NCBI RefSeq assembly: GCF_000763805.1
Contig: NZ_JRKS01000002.1
Span: 94,775-158,774, forward strand
DNA length: 64,000 bases
Reading direction: 5' to 3'
Source of the DNA: Paracoccus sphaerophysae
GTDB taxonomy: Bacteria; Pseudomonadota; Alphaproteobacteria; Rhodobacterales; Rhodobacteraceae
A program made the translations under genes and the position numbers. Below are positions 37,216 to 46,356 of this stretch, piece after piece. The notes under the pieces are model-generated. The model was given only the letters and a program-made list of their open reading frames with translations, had not been told where the DNA came from and made no database searches. Within the stretch, counting starts at the first letter, position 1; each line of letters opens with the position of its first letter.

Positions 37216-37866
37216 CTAGACGTCGCGGTCCATCGCCTGCCGGATCAGGCCGGTCATGCCCGTCACCCCCAGCTTGCGCTTGAGCGTCGAGGAGGTGTTG
37301 GCGACGGTCTTGTAGCTGACCCCGATCTCGTCGGCGATCTCCTGCAGGGTGCGGCCCTGGCCGATCAGCGACAGCACCTGCTCCTCGCGCGTGGTCAGCG
37401 CGGTGGCGTCGCCCGCGGCCCCCACCTGCCGCACCGCCAGCGCCAAGGCGTGTCCGGGGGACAGGTAGAACTCGCCCGCCTCGAGCGCCCGGATGGCGGC
37501 CGAGAACTCGTCGGGGGCGGCGTTCTTGGACAGGAAGCCCTGCGCGCCCTCGGCCAGCGCCTTGGCGGCGAAGCCGGGCTGGTCGTTCATCGAAAACACC
37601 AGGATCGCGGCCTCTGGCGCGCGGTCGCGGATCGGGGCGATCAGCGACAGGCCGGGCGTGTCGGGCAGGGCGATGTCCAGCACCACCACGGCGGGAGTCT
37701 CGGCCTCCAGCACCGCCAGCGCCTCGGCCCCCGACATCGCCTTGACCACCCGCCCATAGCCCAGATCCGCCAGCAGCCGGCCGCAGCCCAGATGGGTGAT
37801 CGGATGATCGTCGACGACGAGCGCCGTACGGGTGGCCATAGGGGGGGCGGTGCGGGGTTCGGTCAT
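37216..37866 (-). CDS. LuxR/NarL-type response regulator, FlhR-like
   Basis: A 216-residue two-component regulator. The receiver phosphoacceptor is D64 in VVVLDIALPD, with D19/D20 and K109-region SKN. The C-terminal LuxR helix-turn-helix is LTTREEQVLSLIGQGRTLQE followed by IADEIGVSYKTV. It resembles regulators such as FlhR of Paracoccus, which control methanol and formaldehyde oxidation; that link is inferred. Two bases after the kinase gene. Confidence 0.9.
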   Translation of the reverse strand: MTEPRTAPPMATRTALVVDDHPITHLGCGRLLADLGYGRVVKAMSGAEALAVLEAETPAVVVLDIALPDTPGLSLIAPIRDRAPEAAILVFSMNDQPGFAAKALAEGAQGFLSKNAAPDEFSAAIRALEAGEFYLSPGHALALAVRQVGAAGDATALTTREEQVLSLIGQGRTLQEIADEIGVSYKTVANTSSTLKRKLGVTGMTGLIRQAMDRDV

Positions 37867-37868
37867 TG

Positions 37869-39173
37869 TCAGCTCTCTGGCGGCAGCGTCGCGTGGATTG
37901 TGACACCCCGCGCGCTGTCCCGCATCCCGAAACTGCCGCCCAGCAGGGCGACGCGCTCGCGCATGCCTGACAGGCCGTTGCCCTCGGGCGCGCCGCCGAG
38001 GCCGCGGCCGTCATCGGACAGCGTGACCGACCAGCCGCCGGCATCGTGGGACACCGAGGCGGTCACCGCCGTGGCGCCGGAATGGCGCAGGGCGTTGGTC
38101 GTGCCCTCCTGCAGGATACGGTAGAGGGTCAGGGCGGTGGCTTCGTCGGGTTCGGGCAGGTCGGGCGGCAGGGTCAGGGTCCAGCGGATCGCGGGATGGC
38201 GGCGGGACAGGTCGTCGATCATGTCCGATAGCACCGTGGCGAGTGGCAGCTGCCCGACCGCCATCGGGCGCAGCCCGGACAGCAGGGCGGTGTTCACGCG
38301 CCGGATCTCGTCAGCGATGGCCAGGATGTTGCCGGCGTGGTCGCACGCCGCGGGGTCGGGGCTGCGGTCGCGGATCGCCTGCGCCTCGACCCGCAGCGCG
38401 AACAGGCAAGGGCCGTATTCGTCATGCAGGTCGCGGGCGATGGCCTGACGTTCCTGATCGCCGCGCCCGACCACCTGCCGCGAAAGTCGCGCTCGGTCGG
38501 CATGGGCCGCGGCCAGCGCCGCCCCCAGCCGGTCCAGATCGGCCGCCAGCGGGGCCAGGTCGGGGGTTGAGACCGGCCCGGCGCGGGTCGCCAGCTCGCC
38601 CCGGCTGAGCCGCCGCACCACGTCCGACAGCCGCGCCAGCGGCCGCAGCCCGCCGCGCAGGATCGCCGCGGTCAGGACCAGCTGGGCCGCCGCCCCCAGG
38701 CCGATCAGCGCCGCCAGCGCCCGCGCGTCGTGCCAGGCCTCGGCCGTCCCGGCGGCGGGATCGCCGGCGATCACCACCACGCCGCGGACGCGCCGGTTCT
38801 CGACCACCGGCAGTTCGGTGGCCTGGCCCTGCGGCGCGACCAGCCGCGCGAACCACGCCGGCGCCGGGTCTGGGCGCGGCGCGGCGGTGCCCGGCGCGAG
38901 CGTGCGGCCGCTGGCGCTGTCATAGACGGCGATCCGGGCGTGGCGGGGCTCTACCAGCCGTTCGGCCAGGGCCGCGGTCAGCCCTTCGCCCGGCACGGTC
39001 CCGGCCAGCGTGGCCAGCGTCGCCACGACCAGGTTGCGCGCCGCATGGACCGAGGCCGCGACTTCGGCGGCGACGGCGCGCTGGGCATTGGCGACCAGCA
39101 CCGCCGCCGCGGCTCCGGCCAGCGCAAGCTGGGCGGCCAGCATCAGGGCGACGATCCTGGCGGTCAGTGTCAT
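37869..39173 (-). CDS. Sensor histidine kinase, HisKA_3 type, FlhS-like
   Basis: A 434-residue membrane kinase. The first membrane segment is at residues 5-28, then a periplasmic sensor, a second segment near residue 160, a HAMP-like region, and the H-box QERQAIARDLHDEYGP with phospho-His. The ATPase domain has TLSDDGRGLGGAPEGNGLSG. Partner of the adjacent response regulator and divergent from the substrate-binding protein genes, which it may control. ATG at 39173 gives the membrane anchor directly. Confidence 0.9.
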   Translation of the reverse strand: MTLTARIVALMLAAQLALAGAAAAVLVANAQRAVAAEVAASVHAARNLVVATLATLAGTVPGEGLTAALAERLVEPRHARIAVYDSASGRTLAPGTAAPRPDPAPAWFARLVAPQGQATELPVVENRRVRGVVVIAGDPAAGTAEAWHDARALAALIGLGAAAQLVLTAAILRGGLRPLARLSDVVRRLSRGELATRAGPVSTPDLAPLAADLDRLGAALAAAHADRARLSRQVVGRGDQERQAIARDLHDEYGPCLFALRVEAQAIRDRSPDPAACDHAGNILAIADEIRRVNTALLSGLRPMAVGQLPLATVLSDMIDDLSRRHPAIRWTLTLPPDLPEPDEATALTLYRILQEGTTNALRHSGATAVTASVSHDAGGWSVTLSDDGRGLGGAPEGNGLSGMRERVALLGGSFGMRDSARGVTIHATLPPES

Positions 39174-39326
39174 GGTCACGACCTGCCACGGGCGGGGGCG
39201 CCGGGCAATCGCCGGCATGCGCTTCAAGACGGGTTGCAACCGGCGTCGGCATTCAGCAACCTGAAGGCGGAGAACAGGCAGGGCGGGGCGCAAAGGCCCT
39301 CAAGCCCGGCCCAGGGAGGACGACGA

Positions 39327-40532
39327 ATGACACGATACTGCGCCGCAGCGGCAGCCGCCGCCGCGATCATCGCCACGCCTGCGCTGTCCCAGAGCGTCTC
39401 GGACGGCAAGGTCAAGATCGGCATCCTGAACGACCAGTCCGGCGTCTATGCCGATTTCGGCGGTCTCGGCTCGGTCGAGGCGGCCAAGATGGCGGTCGAG
39501 GACTTCGGCGGCAAGGTGCTGGACGCGCCGATCGAGGTCGTCTCGGCCGACCACCAGAACAAGGCCGACATCGCCAGCAACATCGCCCGGCAGTGGTACG
39601 ACACCGAACAGGTCGATTCGATCATGGAGCTGACCACCTCGTCGGTGGCGCTGGCCGTGCAGGCGCTGAGCCAGGAAAAGAAGAAGATCGACCTGGTGAC
39701 CGGCGCCGCCACGACCGACCTGACCGGCAAGGCCTGTTCGCCCTATGGCTTCCACTGGGCCTATGACACCCATGCACTGGCTGTGGGCACCGGCGGCGCG
39801 CTGGTCGAGGCCGGGGGCGACAGCTGGTTCTTCCTGACCGCGGATTACGCCTTCGGCTATTCGCTGGAGGACAACACCGCCGGCATCGTCAAGGAAAAGG
39901 GCGGCACGGTCGTCGGCGCGGTCAAGCATCCGCTGGCGACGACGGACTTCTCGTCCTTCCTGCTGCAGGCGCAGTCCTCGGGCGCCAAGGTGGTGGGGCT
40001 GGCGAATGCCGGGCTGGACACCCAGAACGCGATCAAGCAGGCGGCCGAATTCGGCATCACTGCAGGCGGGCAGAAGCTGGCCGCGCTGCTGTTCACCCTG
40101 GCCGAGGTGCACGGGCTGGGGCTGGAAACCGCGCAGGGGCTGACGCTGACCGAAAGCTTCTACTGGGACCGCAACGACGCCAGCCGGGAATGGTCGAACC
40201 GCTACAGGGAACGCACCGGCAAGATGCCGAACATGATCCAGGCGGCGACCTATTCGGGCGTGCTGCACTATCTGAACGCGATCAAGGCCGCCGGGACGGA
40301 TGAAACCGAAGCCGTCGCCGCCAAGATGAAGGAAACCCCGGTCAAGGACATGTTCGCCGAGAACGGCAAGGTCCTGGCGAACGGGCGGATGGTGTCGGAC
40401 GTCTATCTGATGGAGGTCAAGGCGCCCGCCGACAGCAAGGGCGAGTGGGATTATTACACCGTCAAGGCGACGATCCCCGGCGACCAGGCCTATCTGGCCG
40501 CCGACAAGTCGGGCTGCCCGCTGGTCAAGTGA
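39327..40532 (+). CDS. ABC transporter substrate-binding protein, amide/branched-chain amino acid type (copy 1)
   Basis: A 401-residue periplasmic protein with signal peptide (to about residue 22, PALSQ). The mature part begins VSDGKVKIGILNDQSGVYAD, typical of Peripla_BP_6 proteins. It contains two Cys (ACSPYGF and SGCPLVK), perhaps a disulfide. AGGGAGGA precedes the ATG. It is strikingly similar to the next gene, pointing to a tandem duplication followed by divergence. With the Liv-type genes downstream it would supply a small organic substrate. Confidence 0.92.
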   Translation: MTRYCAAAAAAAAIIATPALSQSVSDGKVKIGILNDQSGVYADFGGLGSVEAAKMAVEDFGGKVLDAPIEVVSADHQNKADIASNIARQWYDTEQVDSIMELTTSSVALAVQALSQEKKKIDLVTGAATTDLTGKACSPYGFHWAYDTHALAVGTGGALVEAGGDSWFFLTADYAFGYSLEDNTAGIVKEKGGTVVGAVKHPLATTDFSSFLLQAQSSGAKVVGLANAGLDTQNAIKQAAEFGITAGGQKLAALLFTLAEVHGLGLETAQGLTLTESFYWDRNDASREWSNRYRERTGKMPNMIQAATYSGVLHYLNAIKAAGTDETEAVAAKMKETPVKDMFAENGKVLANGRMVSDVYLMEVKAPADSKGEWDYYTVKATIPGDQAYLAADKSGCPLVK

Positions 40533-40540
40533 TGCCGCAG

Positions 40541-40570
40541 CCTGGCCGCGGCTTCGCGTCCGCGGCCGGG
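40541..40570 (+). other. Stable hairpin between the two substrate-binding genes
   Basis: An 11-base-pair stem (40541-40551 with 40560-40570, one G-T pair) with an eight-base loop and no T tract. It may protect the upstream mRNA or partly end transcription. A self-complementary CCGGGCCCGGG run follows at 40656-40672. Confidence 0.6.
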
Positions 40571-40698
40571 CGTTCGTCCAGGGCGACCCGTGCGCCAGCC
40601 ACATCGCGCAGGGCCGCTTGCCGCGACTGGCCGCGCGGCCCGTTCATTCGCCGAACCGGGCCCGGGCCCGGGAACGTCATCTTCTGGGGAGGAAGACC

Positions 40699-41898
40699 AT
40701 GAAGAGCCTTTACCTGACCGCGGCCGCCGCGGCTCTGCTGGTCACGCCGGCCGCCGCCGAAATGACCGACGGCAAGATCAAGATCGGGGTGCTGAACGAC
40801 CAGTCCGGCGTTTATTCGGCGCTGGGCGGCACCGGCTCGCTGGAAGCGGCGAAGATGGCGGCCGAGGAATTCGGCGGCAAGATCGGCGACGCACCGATCG
40901 AGGTCGTCGGCGCCGACCACCAGAACAAGGCCGATATCGGGTCGAACATCGCCCGGCAGTGGTACGACACCGAACAGGTGGACACGATCTTCGATCTGAC
41001 CACCTCGTCGGTGGCGCTGGCGGTGCGCGCGATCAGCGACGAAAAGAAGAAGATCACCATGGTGACCGGCGGCGGCACCACCGAACTGACCGGCAAGGCC
41101 TGTTCGCCCTATGGGTTCCACTGGGCCTATGACACCCACGCCCTGGCCGTCAGCACCGGCGGCGCGCTGGTCAAGGCCGGCGGCGACAGCTGGTATTTCC
41201 TGACCGCCGACTATGCCTTCGGCTATTCGCTTGAGGAAAACACCACCAAGACCGTCGAAGGGGCCGGCGGCAAGGTGCTGGGCAATGTCCGCTTTCCGAT
41301 CGGGGCGACCGACTATTCGGCCTTCCTGCTACAGGCGCAGGCGTCGGGGGCCAAGGTCGTGGGCCTCGCCAGCGCCGGCATGGACACCCAGAACCAGATC
41401 AAGCAGGCGGCCGAGTTCGGGATCACCGCCGGCGGGCAGAACCTCGCCGGCCTGCTGCTGATGATCACCGACGTGCACGGGCTGGGGCTGCAGGCCGCGC
41501 AGGGGCTGTATCTGACCGAGAGCTATTACTGGGACCGCAACGACGCCAGCCGCGCGTTCGCCCAGAAATACAAGGAACGCACCGGCGCGATGCCCTCGAT
41601 GGTGCAGGCGGCGACCTATTCGGCGGCGCGCCAGTATCTCAAGGCGATCGAGGCCGCGGGCACCGACGAGACCGAGGCGGTGGCTGCCAAGCTGCACGAG
41701 ATGCCGGTGCAGGACGCCTTCGCCGAGAACGGCAAGGTGCTGGCCAACGGCCGGATGGTGTCGGACGTGTACCTGTTCCAGGTCAAGAAGCCCGAGGAAA
41801 GCAAGGGCGAGTGGGACTATTACAACCTGATCGCCACGATCCCCGGCGAGGAAGCCTACATGAAGGCCGAGGATTCCGGCTGCGCGCTGGTCAAGTGA
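40699..41898 (+). CDS. ABC transporter substrate-binding protein, amide/branched-chain amino acid type (copy 2)
   Basis: A 399-residue periplasmic protein with signal peptide MKSLYLTAAAAALLVTPAAA. It shares long blocks with copy 1 (ACSPYGFHWAYDTHALAV, ADHQNKADI, SNIARQWYDTEQVD), so they are recent paralogues. Differences cluster near the N-terminus and at some ligand-side positions (GAATTDLTG in copy 1, GGGTTELTG here). ATG at 40699 follows GGGAGG. Four bases before the LivG-like gene, so this copy is coupled to the transporter. Confidence 0.92.
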   Translation: MKSLYLTAAAAALLVTPAAAEMTDGKIKIGVLNDQSGVYSALGGTGSLEAAKMAAEEFGGKIGDAPIEVVGADHQNKADIGSNIARQWYDTEQVDTIFDLTTSSVALAVRAISDEKKKITMVTGGGTTELTGKACSPYGFHWAYDTHALAVSTGGALVKAGGDSWYFLTADYAFGYSLEENTTKTVEGAGGKVLGNVRFPIGATDYSAFLLQAQASGAKVVGLASAGMDTQNQIKQAAEFGITAGGQNLAGLLLMITDVHGLGLQAAQGLYLTESYYWDRNDASRAFAQKYKERTGAMPSMVQAATYSAARQYLKAIEAAGTDETEAVAAKLHEMPVQDAFAENGKVLANGRMVSDVYLFQVKKPEESKGEWDYYNLIATIPGEEAYMKAEDSGCALVK

Positions 41899-41902
41899 GC
41901 TG

Positions 41903-42676
41903 ATGGACGCGCTTTCCCAGACGGCCGAACCGCGGGTGGTGCTGTCCGCCCGCGGTCTGGGCAAGGATTTTTCCGGGTTCACGGCGGTCAACAACGTGAA
42001 CCTCGATGTCCGCCACGCCCGGATTCACGCGCTGATCGGCCCCAACGGGGCCGGCAAGACCACCGTCTTCAACCTGCTGACCAAGTTCCTGCAGCCGACC
42101 CGCGGCACCATCACGCTGATGGGCACGGACATCACCCGGATGGCGCCCGACGCCGTGGCGCGGATGGGGCTGGTCCGCTCGTTCCAGATCTCGGCCGTGT
42201 TCCCGCATCTGACGGTGCTGGAAAACGTCCGCGTCGCGCTGCAGCGCCCGGCCGAGCTGCACACGCAGTTCTGGCGCTCGCTCAAGGCGCTGGACGTGCT
42301 GAACGGCCGCGCCGAGGTGCTGCTGGACGAGCTGGGCCTGACCCCCTGGCGCGACACCCGCGCCGCCGACCTGTCCTATGGCCGCAAGCGGGTGCTGGAA
42401 ATCGCCACCACCCTTGCGCTGGACCCCGAGGTGCTGCTGCTGGACGAGCCGATGGCCGGCATGGGGCACGAGGACGTCCACACCGTCGCCGACATCATCC
42501 GCGAGGTCGCCAAGCACCGCGCCGTGCTGATGGTCGAACACAACCTGTCGGTGGTCGAGGACATCTGCGACCACGTCACCGTGCTGCAACGCGGGGAAAT
42601 CCTGGCCGAGGGCGATTACGCCACCGTGTCGAACGACCCGCGCGTCCGCACCGCCTACATGGGGTCCGAGGCATGA
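41903..42676 (+). CDS. ABC transporter ATP-binding protein, LivG-like
   Basis: A 257-residue ATPase. Walker A is GPNGAGKTT (residues 43-51); the signature is LSYGRKRVLEIATTLAL and Walker B is VLLLDEPMAGM. The C-terminal segment matches the branched-chain amino acid group (DPRVRTAYMGSEA). Overlaps the next gene's ATG by four bases. Confidence 0.93.
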   Translation: MDALSQTAEPRVVLSARGLGKDFSGFTAVNNVNLDVRHARIHALIGPNGAGKTTVFNLLTKFLQPTRGTITLMGTDITRMAPDAVARMGLVRSFQISAVFPHLTVLENVRVALQRPAELHTQFWRSLKALDVLNGRAEVLLDELGLTPWRDTRAADLSYGRKRVLEIATTLALDPEVLLLDEPMAGMGHEDVHTVADIIREVAKHRAVLMVEHNLSVVEDICDHVTVLQRGEILAEGDYATVSNDPRVRTAYMGSEA

Positions 42677-43374
42677 CCGCGCTGCTCGACGTCCGCGACC
42701 TCAACGCCTGGTACGGCGAAAGCCACGTGCTGCACGGGGTGAACCTGCAGGTGGACGAGGGCGAGACGGTCTGCATCCTCGGCCGCAACGGCATGGGCAA
42801 GACCACCACGCTGCGGTCGATCATGGGCCTGGTGCGCAAGCGCAGCGGCGCGATCGGCTTTGCCGGCCGCGACCTGATGACCATGCCGCTGCATCACGTC
42901 GCCCGCGCCGGGCTGGGCTTCGTCCCCGAAGAGCGTGGCATCTTCGCCACCCTGTCGGTGGACGAGAACCTGATGCTGCCCCCGGTCGTCGCCCCCGGCG
43001 GCATGACCCTGGACGAGATCCACGCGCTGTTCCCCAACCTCAAGGAACGCCGCAACTCGCCCGGTACCAAGCTGTCGGGCGGCGAACAGCAAATGCTGGC
43101 GATGGCCCGCATCCTGCGGACCGGGGCCCGTTGCCTGCTGCTGGACGAGCCGACAGAGGGCCTGGCCCCGGTCATCATCGAGGCGATCGGCAACGTCCTG
43201 CGGGAACTTAAGAAGCGCGGCATGACCGTGGTGCTGGTCGAACAGAACTTCCGATTCGCCTCGCGCGTGGCGGACCGGTTCTATGTCATGGACCACGGGG
43301 TGATGACGCACGAATTCCCGGTGGGCGAACTGGATGCCCGCATGGACATGCTGCACGAAACGCTGGGAGTCTGA
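42673..43374 (+). CDS. ABC transporter ATP-binding protein, LivF-like
   Basis: A 233-residue ATPase. Walker A is GRNGMGKTT; the LivF-specific FVPEERGIFATLSVDENLML, the signature LSGGEQQMLAMARIL and Walker B CLLLDEPTEGL are all present. It pairs with the LivG-like ATPase to drive the two permeases that follow. Confidence 0.93.
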   Translation: MTALLDVRDLNAWYGESHVLHGVNLQVDEGETVCILGRNGMGKTTTLRSIMGLVRKRSGAIGFAGRDLMTMPLHHVARAGLGFVPEERGIFATLSVDENLMLPPVVAPGGMTLDEIHALFPNLKERRNSPGTKLSGGEQQMLAMARILRTGARCLLLDEPTEGLAPVIIEAIGNVLRELKKRGMTVVLVEQNFRFASRVADRFYVMDHGVMTHEFPVGELDARMDMLHETLGV

Positions 43375-43375
43375 G

Positions 43376-44263
43376 ATGACGATGATCTTCGGAATCCCGA
43401 TCCAGGCGTTCTTGGGACAGCTGCTGGTCGGGCTGATCAACGGGTCGTTCTATGCGCTGCTGTCGCTGGGGCTGGCGGTGATCTTCGGCCTGCTGCGGGT
43501 CATCAACTTCGCCCACGGCGCGCAATACATGCTGGGCGCCTTCGTGGCGTTCCTGGGGCTCAAGCACCTCGGCATCCCCTACTGGGCGGCGCTGGTGGTG
43601 GCGCCGCTGGTGGTCGGCGCCTTCGGGGCGCTGATCGAGCGGACGATGCTGTCGCGGCTCTACAACCTCGACCCGCTTTACGGGCTGCTGTTCACCTTCG
43701 GCCTGGCGCTGACGCTGGAGGGCACGATGCGCTGGTATTACGGCGCCTCGGGCCAGCCCTATTCGGCGCCCGCCGCGTTGACCGGGGCGATCAAGCTGCC
43801 CTTCATGGTGCTGCCGATCTATCGGGCCTGGGTGATCGTCGCCTCGCTGGTGGTCTGCCTGGCGGTCTGGGCGCTGATCGAGAAGACGCGGCTGGGCGCG
43901 ACCCTGCGGGCAGCGACGGAAAACCCCTCGCTGGTGCAGAGCTTCGGGATCAACGTGCCGATGCTGCTGACCCTGACCTATGCGCTGGGCGCGGGGCTGG
44001 CGGCGCTGGCCGGGGTGCTGGCCGCGCCGATCTACCAGGTGTCGCCGCTGATGGGGTCCAACATCATCATCGTGGTCTTTGCCGTCGTCGTGGTCGGCGG
44101 CATGGGGTCGATCCTGGGCGCCATCGTCACCGGCTATCTGCTGGGCGTGGCCGAGGGGCTGACCAAGGTGTTCTATCCCGAGGCGTCCAACATCGTGATC
44201 TTCGTCATCATGGCGATCGTGCTGATTCTGCGGCCCGCGGGCCTGTTCGGAAAGGAGGGCTGA
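43376..44263 (+). CDS. Branched-chain/amide ABC transporter permease, LivH-like
   Basis: A 295-residue membrane protein with about eight hydrophobic segments. LINGSFYALLSLGLAVIFGL and RVINFAHGAQYMLGA (LivH signature) are near the N-terminus, and VVVGGMGSILGAIVTGYLLG near the C-terminus. The ATG at 43376 is two bases after the LivF-like stop. Confidence 0.93.
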   Translation: MTMIFGIPIQAFLGQLLVGLINGSFYALLSLGLAVIFGLLRVINFAHGAQYMLGAFVAFLGLKHLGIPYWAALVVAPLVVGAFGALIERTMLSRLYNLDPLYGLLFTFGLALTLEGTMRWYYGASGQPYSAPAALTGAIKLPFMVLPIYRAWVIVASLVVCLAVWALIEKTRLGATLRAATENPSLVQSFGINVPMLLTLTYALGAGLAALAGVLAAPIYQVSPLMGSNIIIVVFAVVVVGGMGSILGAIVTGYLLGVAEGLTKVFYPEASNIVIFVIMAIVLILRPAGLFGKEG

Positions 44264-44264
44264 C

Positions 44265-45263
44265 ATGGCCAGAGGTTCCGACACCGCGCCCGCCGAGGCG
44301 ACGCCGGTCCGCGAGATGGGCCGCGGCACCCGGACGCTGCTGCTGGTCCTGGCGCTGGCGGCGCTGATCGCGGCGCCGTTCTACGTCTATCCGGTCTTCC
44401 TGATGACGCTGCTGTGCTTTGGCCTGTTCGCGGCGGCCTTCAACCTGCTGCTGGGCTATACGGGCCTGCTGTCCTTCGGCCACGCGGCGTTCTTTGGCGG
44501 GGCGGCCTATTTCACCGCCCATGCCGCCAAGGTCTGGGGCTGGCCGCCCGAGTTCGCGCTGCTGCTGGGGGTGATCGGCGCGGCCGGGCTGGGCGTCGTC
44601 ATGGGCGCCATCGCCATCCGCCGGCAGGGCATCTATTTCGCCATGATCACGCTGGCGCTGTCGCAGATGTTCTTTTTCGCGTGCCTGCAGATGCCCTTCA
44701 CCCACGGCGAGGACGGCATCCAGTCGGTCCCGCGCGGCCGCCTGTTCGGGCTGATCGACCTGAACCAGACGCTGAACATGTATTTCTTCGTGCTGGCGGT
44801 GTTCCTGCTGGGGCTGCTGATCATCTGGCGCTTCGTCAATTCGCCCTTCGGCATGATCCTCAAGGCAATCCGCGAGAACGAGCAGCGGGCGGTGTCGCTG
44901 GGCTATGCCGTCCCGGCCTTCAAGCTGGGGGCCTTCGTGATGTCGGCGGCGCTGGCGGGGCTGGCCGGCGGGCTCAAGGCGCTGGTGCTGCAATTCGCCA
45001 CGCTGACCGACGTGGCGTGGCAGATGTCGGGCGAGGTGATCCTGATGACGCTCATCGGCGGCATCGGCACCATGCTGGGGCCGATCCTGGGGTCCAGCAT
45101 CGTGATCGCGCTGCAGCAGCGGCTGGCGACGTCGGACTTTCCGGTGACGATCATCACCGGGCTGGTGTTCATGGTCTGCGTGCTGCTGTTCCGCCGCGGC
45201 CTGATCGGAGAGCTGGCCCATTCCCGCATCGGCCGTGCGATGGGGCTGCGGCCGCCGGGCTGA
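44265..45263 (+). CDS. Branched-chain/amide ABC transporter permease, LivM-like
   Basis: A 332-residue membrane protein with the LivM pattern: LLGYTGLLSFGHAAFFGGAA, AIRRQGIYFAMITLALSQM, ALAGLAGGLKALVLQFATL, and EVILMTLIGGIGTMLGPILG. The N-terminus carries a 25-residue polar extension. It ends the importer operon and is convergent with the cytochrome c gene, ten bases away. Confidence 0.93.
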   Translation: MARGSDTAPAEATPVREMGRGTRTLLLVLALAALIAAPFYVYPVFLMTLLCFGLFAAAFNLLLGYTGLLSFGHAAFFGGAAYFTAHAAKVWGWPPEFALLLGVIGAAGLGVVMGAIAIRRQGIYFAMITLALSQMFFFACLQMPFTHGEDGIQSVPRGRLFGLIDLNQTLNMYFFVLAVFLLGLLIIWRFVNSPFGMILKAIRENEQRAVSLGYAVPAFKLGAFVMSAALAGLAGGLKALVLQFATLTDVAWQMSGEVILMTLIGGIGTMLGPILGSSIVIALQQRLATSDFPVTIITGLVFMVCVLLFRRGLIGELAHSRIGRAMGLRPPG

Positions 45264-45273
45264 GCGGGGCCGG

Positions 45274-46356
45274 TCAATGGGTCCGCAGCCCGACCTCGCG
45301 CGTGCCGGTCAGCGGCGCGCGGCGGTAATCCAGCCCCAGCGCGGTCATGTCGGCCGCCGTCATCGCCGCCAGAAAGCGGGTGCGGGTCAGGTCGCGGCCG
45401 GCCGCGCGCAGCGCGGCGGCGATGATCTCGGCGGCGATCTCGGCATGGGCCGTGTGGGCCGGGATGTGCCGCGCCATCATCCGGTCCAGCAGCGGCCCGC
45501 CGGGGACCACGCGGATCGCGTCCCGGCGTTCGGTCTGCGCCCCCGGCAGCGCATAAAGACGGGCTGGCGGCGGCGGGCTGTCGGCATTGCGGCCAAGCAC
45601 CAGCGCGGCGGGGCCACTGGCGGGCGGGCGCAGCACTGCGGCGATCGCAGGATCGACCTCGCCGCGCGGCTCCACCCCGGCGAAGCCCGCCCGGCGGGCA
45701 TCGGCCATGATCGCGTCGCCGATGTCCTCTGCGGCCGCCGACAGGCCGCGGGTGATCGAGGCGTCCTCGGTCCCGCGCAACGTCTGGCGCGGGAACAGCA
45801 CCGGCACCCCGGCATCGGTCCAGGGCTGCAGCGGGGCGCGCAGCCCCACCACCGCCAGCACCTGCGGCGTGCCCGGCGCCTCGACCGCCACGACCTGCGG
45901 CCGCCGGCCAAAGAGCCGCGGCGCGGTCCGGTCCAGCGCGGCCTGCAGGGCGAGGGCATAGGCCGAGTCGGCCGCGACCCCCAGCCGGACCAGCGCCGGC
46001 TCGACCCCCAGCCGGTCGCGTATCGGCAGATCGCCGAGATAGGCCAGCAGGTCCGCCGCCATCCGGTCGTCCAGCCCCGGATAGCGCGGCATCAGCCGCG
46101 ACAGCGGCCGGCCGTCGGCGCCGATGCCTTCGACCAGCGCCCGGCGCAGGCTGGCGGCGTCGTGGCCCGCGGCGGCTGCGACCAGGTCGGGGGCGCCGCC
46201 CTCGGTCCCGCCGCGGCCGTCGCGCATGTGGCAGCGGTGGCAGGCCGGCCGTGCCGCGGCCAGCTGGCCGGTAAAGGCCGCGTGGCCAAGCTCGTCGGCC
46301 TGGGCGGCGGCTGCCAACAGCGACAGCAGCGCGGCGGCAAGCCTAGCGCGCGGCAT
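45274..46356 (-). CDS. Cytochrome c fused to a periplasmic substrate-binding-like domain
   Basis: A 360-residue secreted protein. After a signal peptide (to about residue 20, AAAQA) comes a mono-heme cytochrome c domain: CHRCH at residues 39-43 and an axial Met candidate in LSRLMPRYPGL. From about residue 115 a domain resembling ABC substrate-binding proteins follows (IRDRLGVEPALVRLGVAADS, and late in the protein RDLTRTRFLAAMTAADMTAL). Last gene of a coupled operon; it overlaps the SCO gene by 14 bases. Likely a redox partner or sensor in the periplasm. The fused architecture is unusual. Confidence 0.8.
   Translation of the reverse strand: MPRARLAAALLSLLAAAAQADELGHAAFTGQLAAARPACHRCHMRDGRGGTEGGAPDLVAAAAGHDAASLRRALVEGIGADGRPLSRLMPRYPGLDDRMAADLLAYLGDLPIRDRLGVEPALVRLGVAADSAYALALQAALDRTAPRLFGRRPQVVAVEAPGTPQVLAVVGLRAPLQPWTDAGVPVLFPRQTLRGTEDASITRGLSAAAEDIGDAIMADARRAGFAGVEPRGEVDPAIAAVLRPPASGPAALVLGRNADSPPPPARLYALPGAQTERRDAIRVVPGGPLLDRMMARHIPAHTAHAEIAAEIIAAALRAAGRDLTRTRFLAAMTAADMTALGLDYRRAPLTGTREVGLRTH

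Noticed and set aside
40656..40672. Self-complementary GGGCCC run as an operator
   Set aside because: In DNA this GC-rich it is not distinctive enough to name a binding site.
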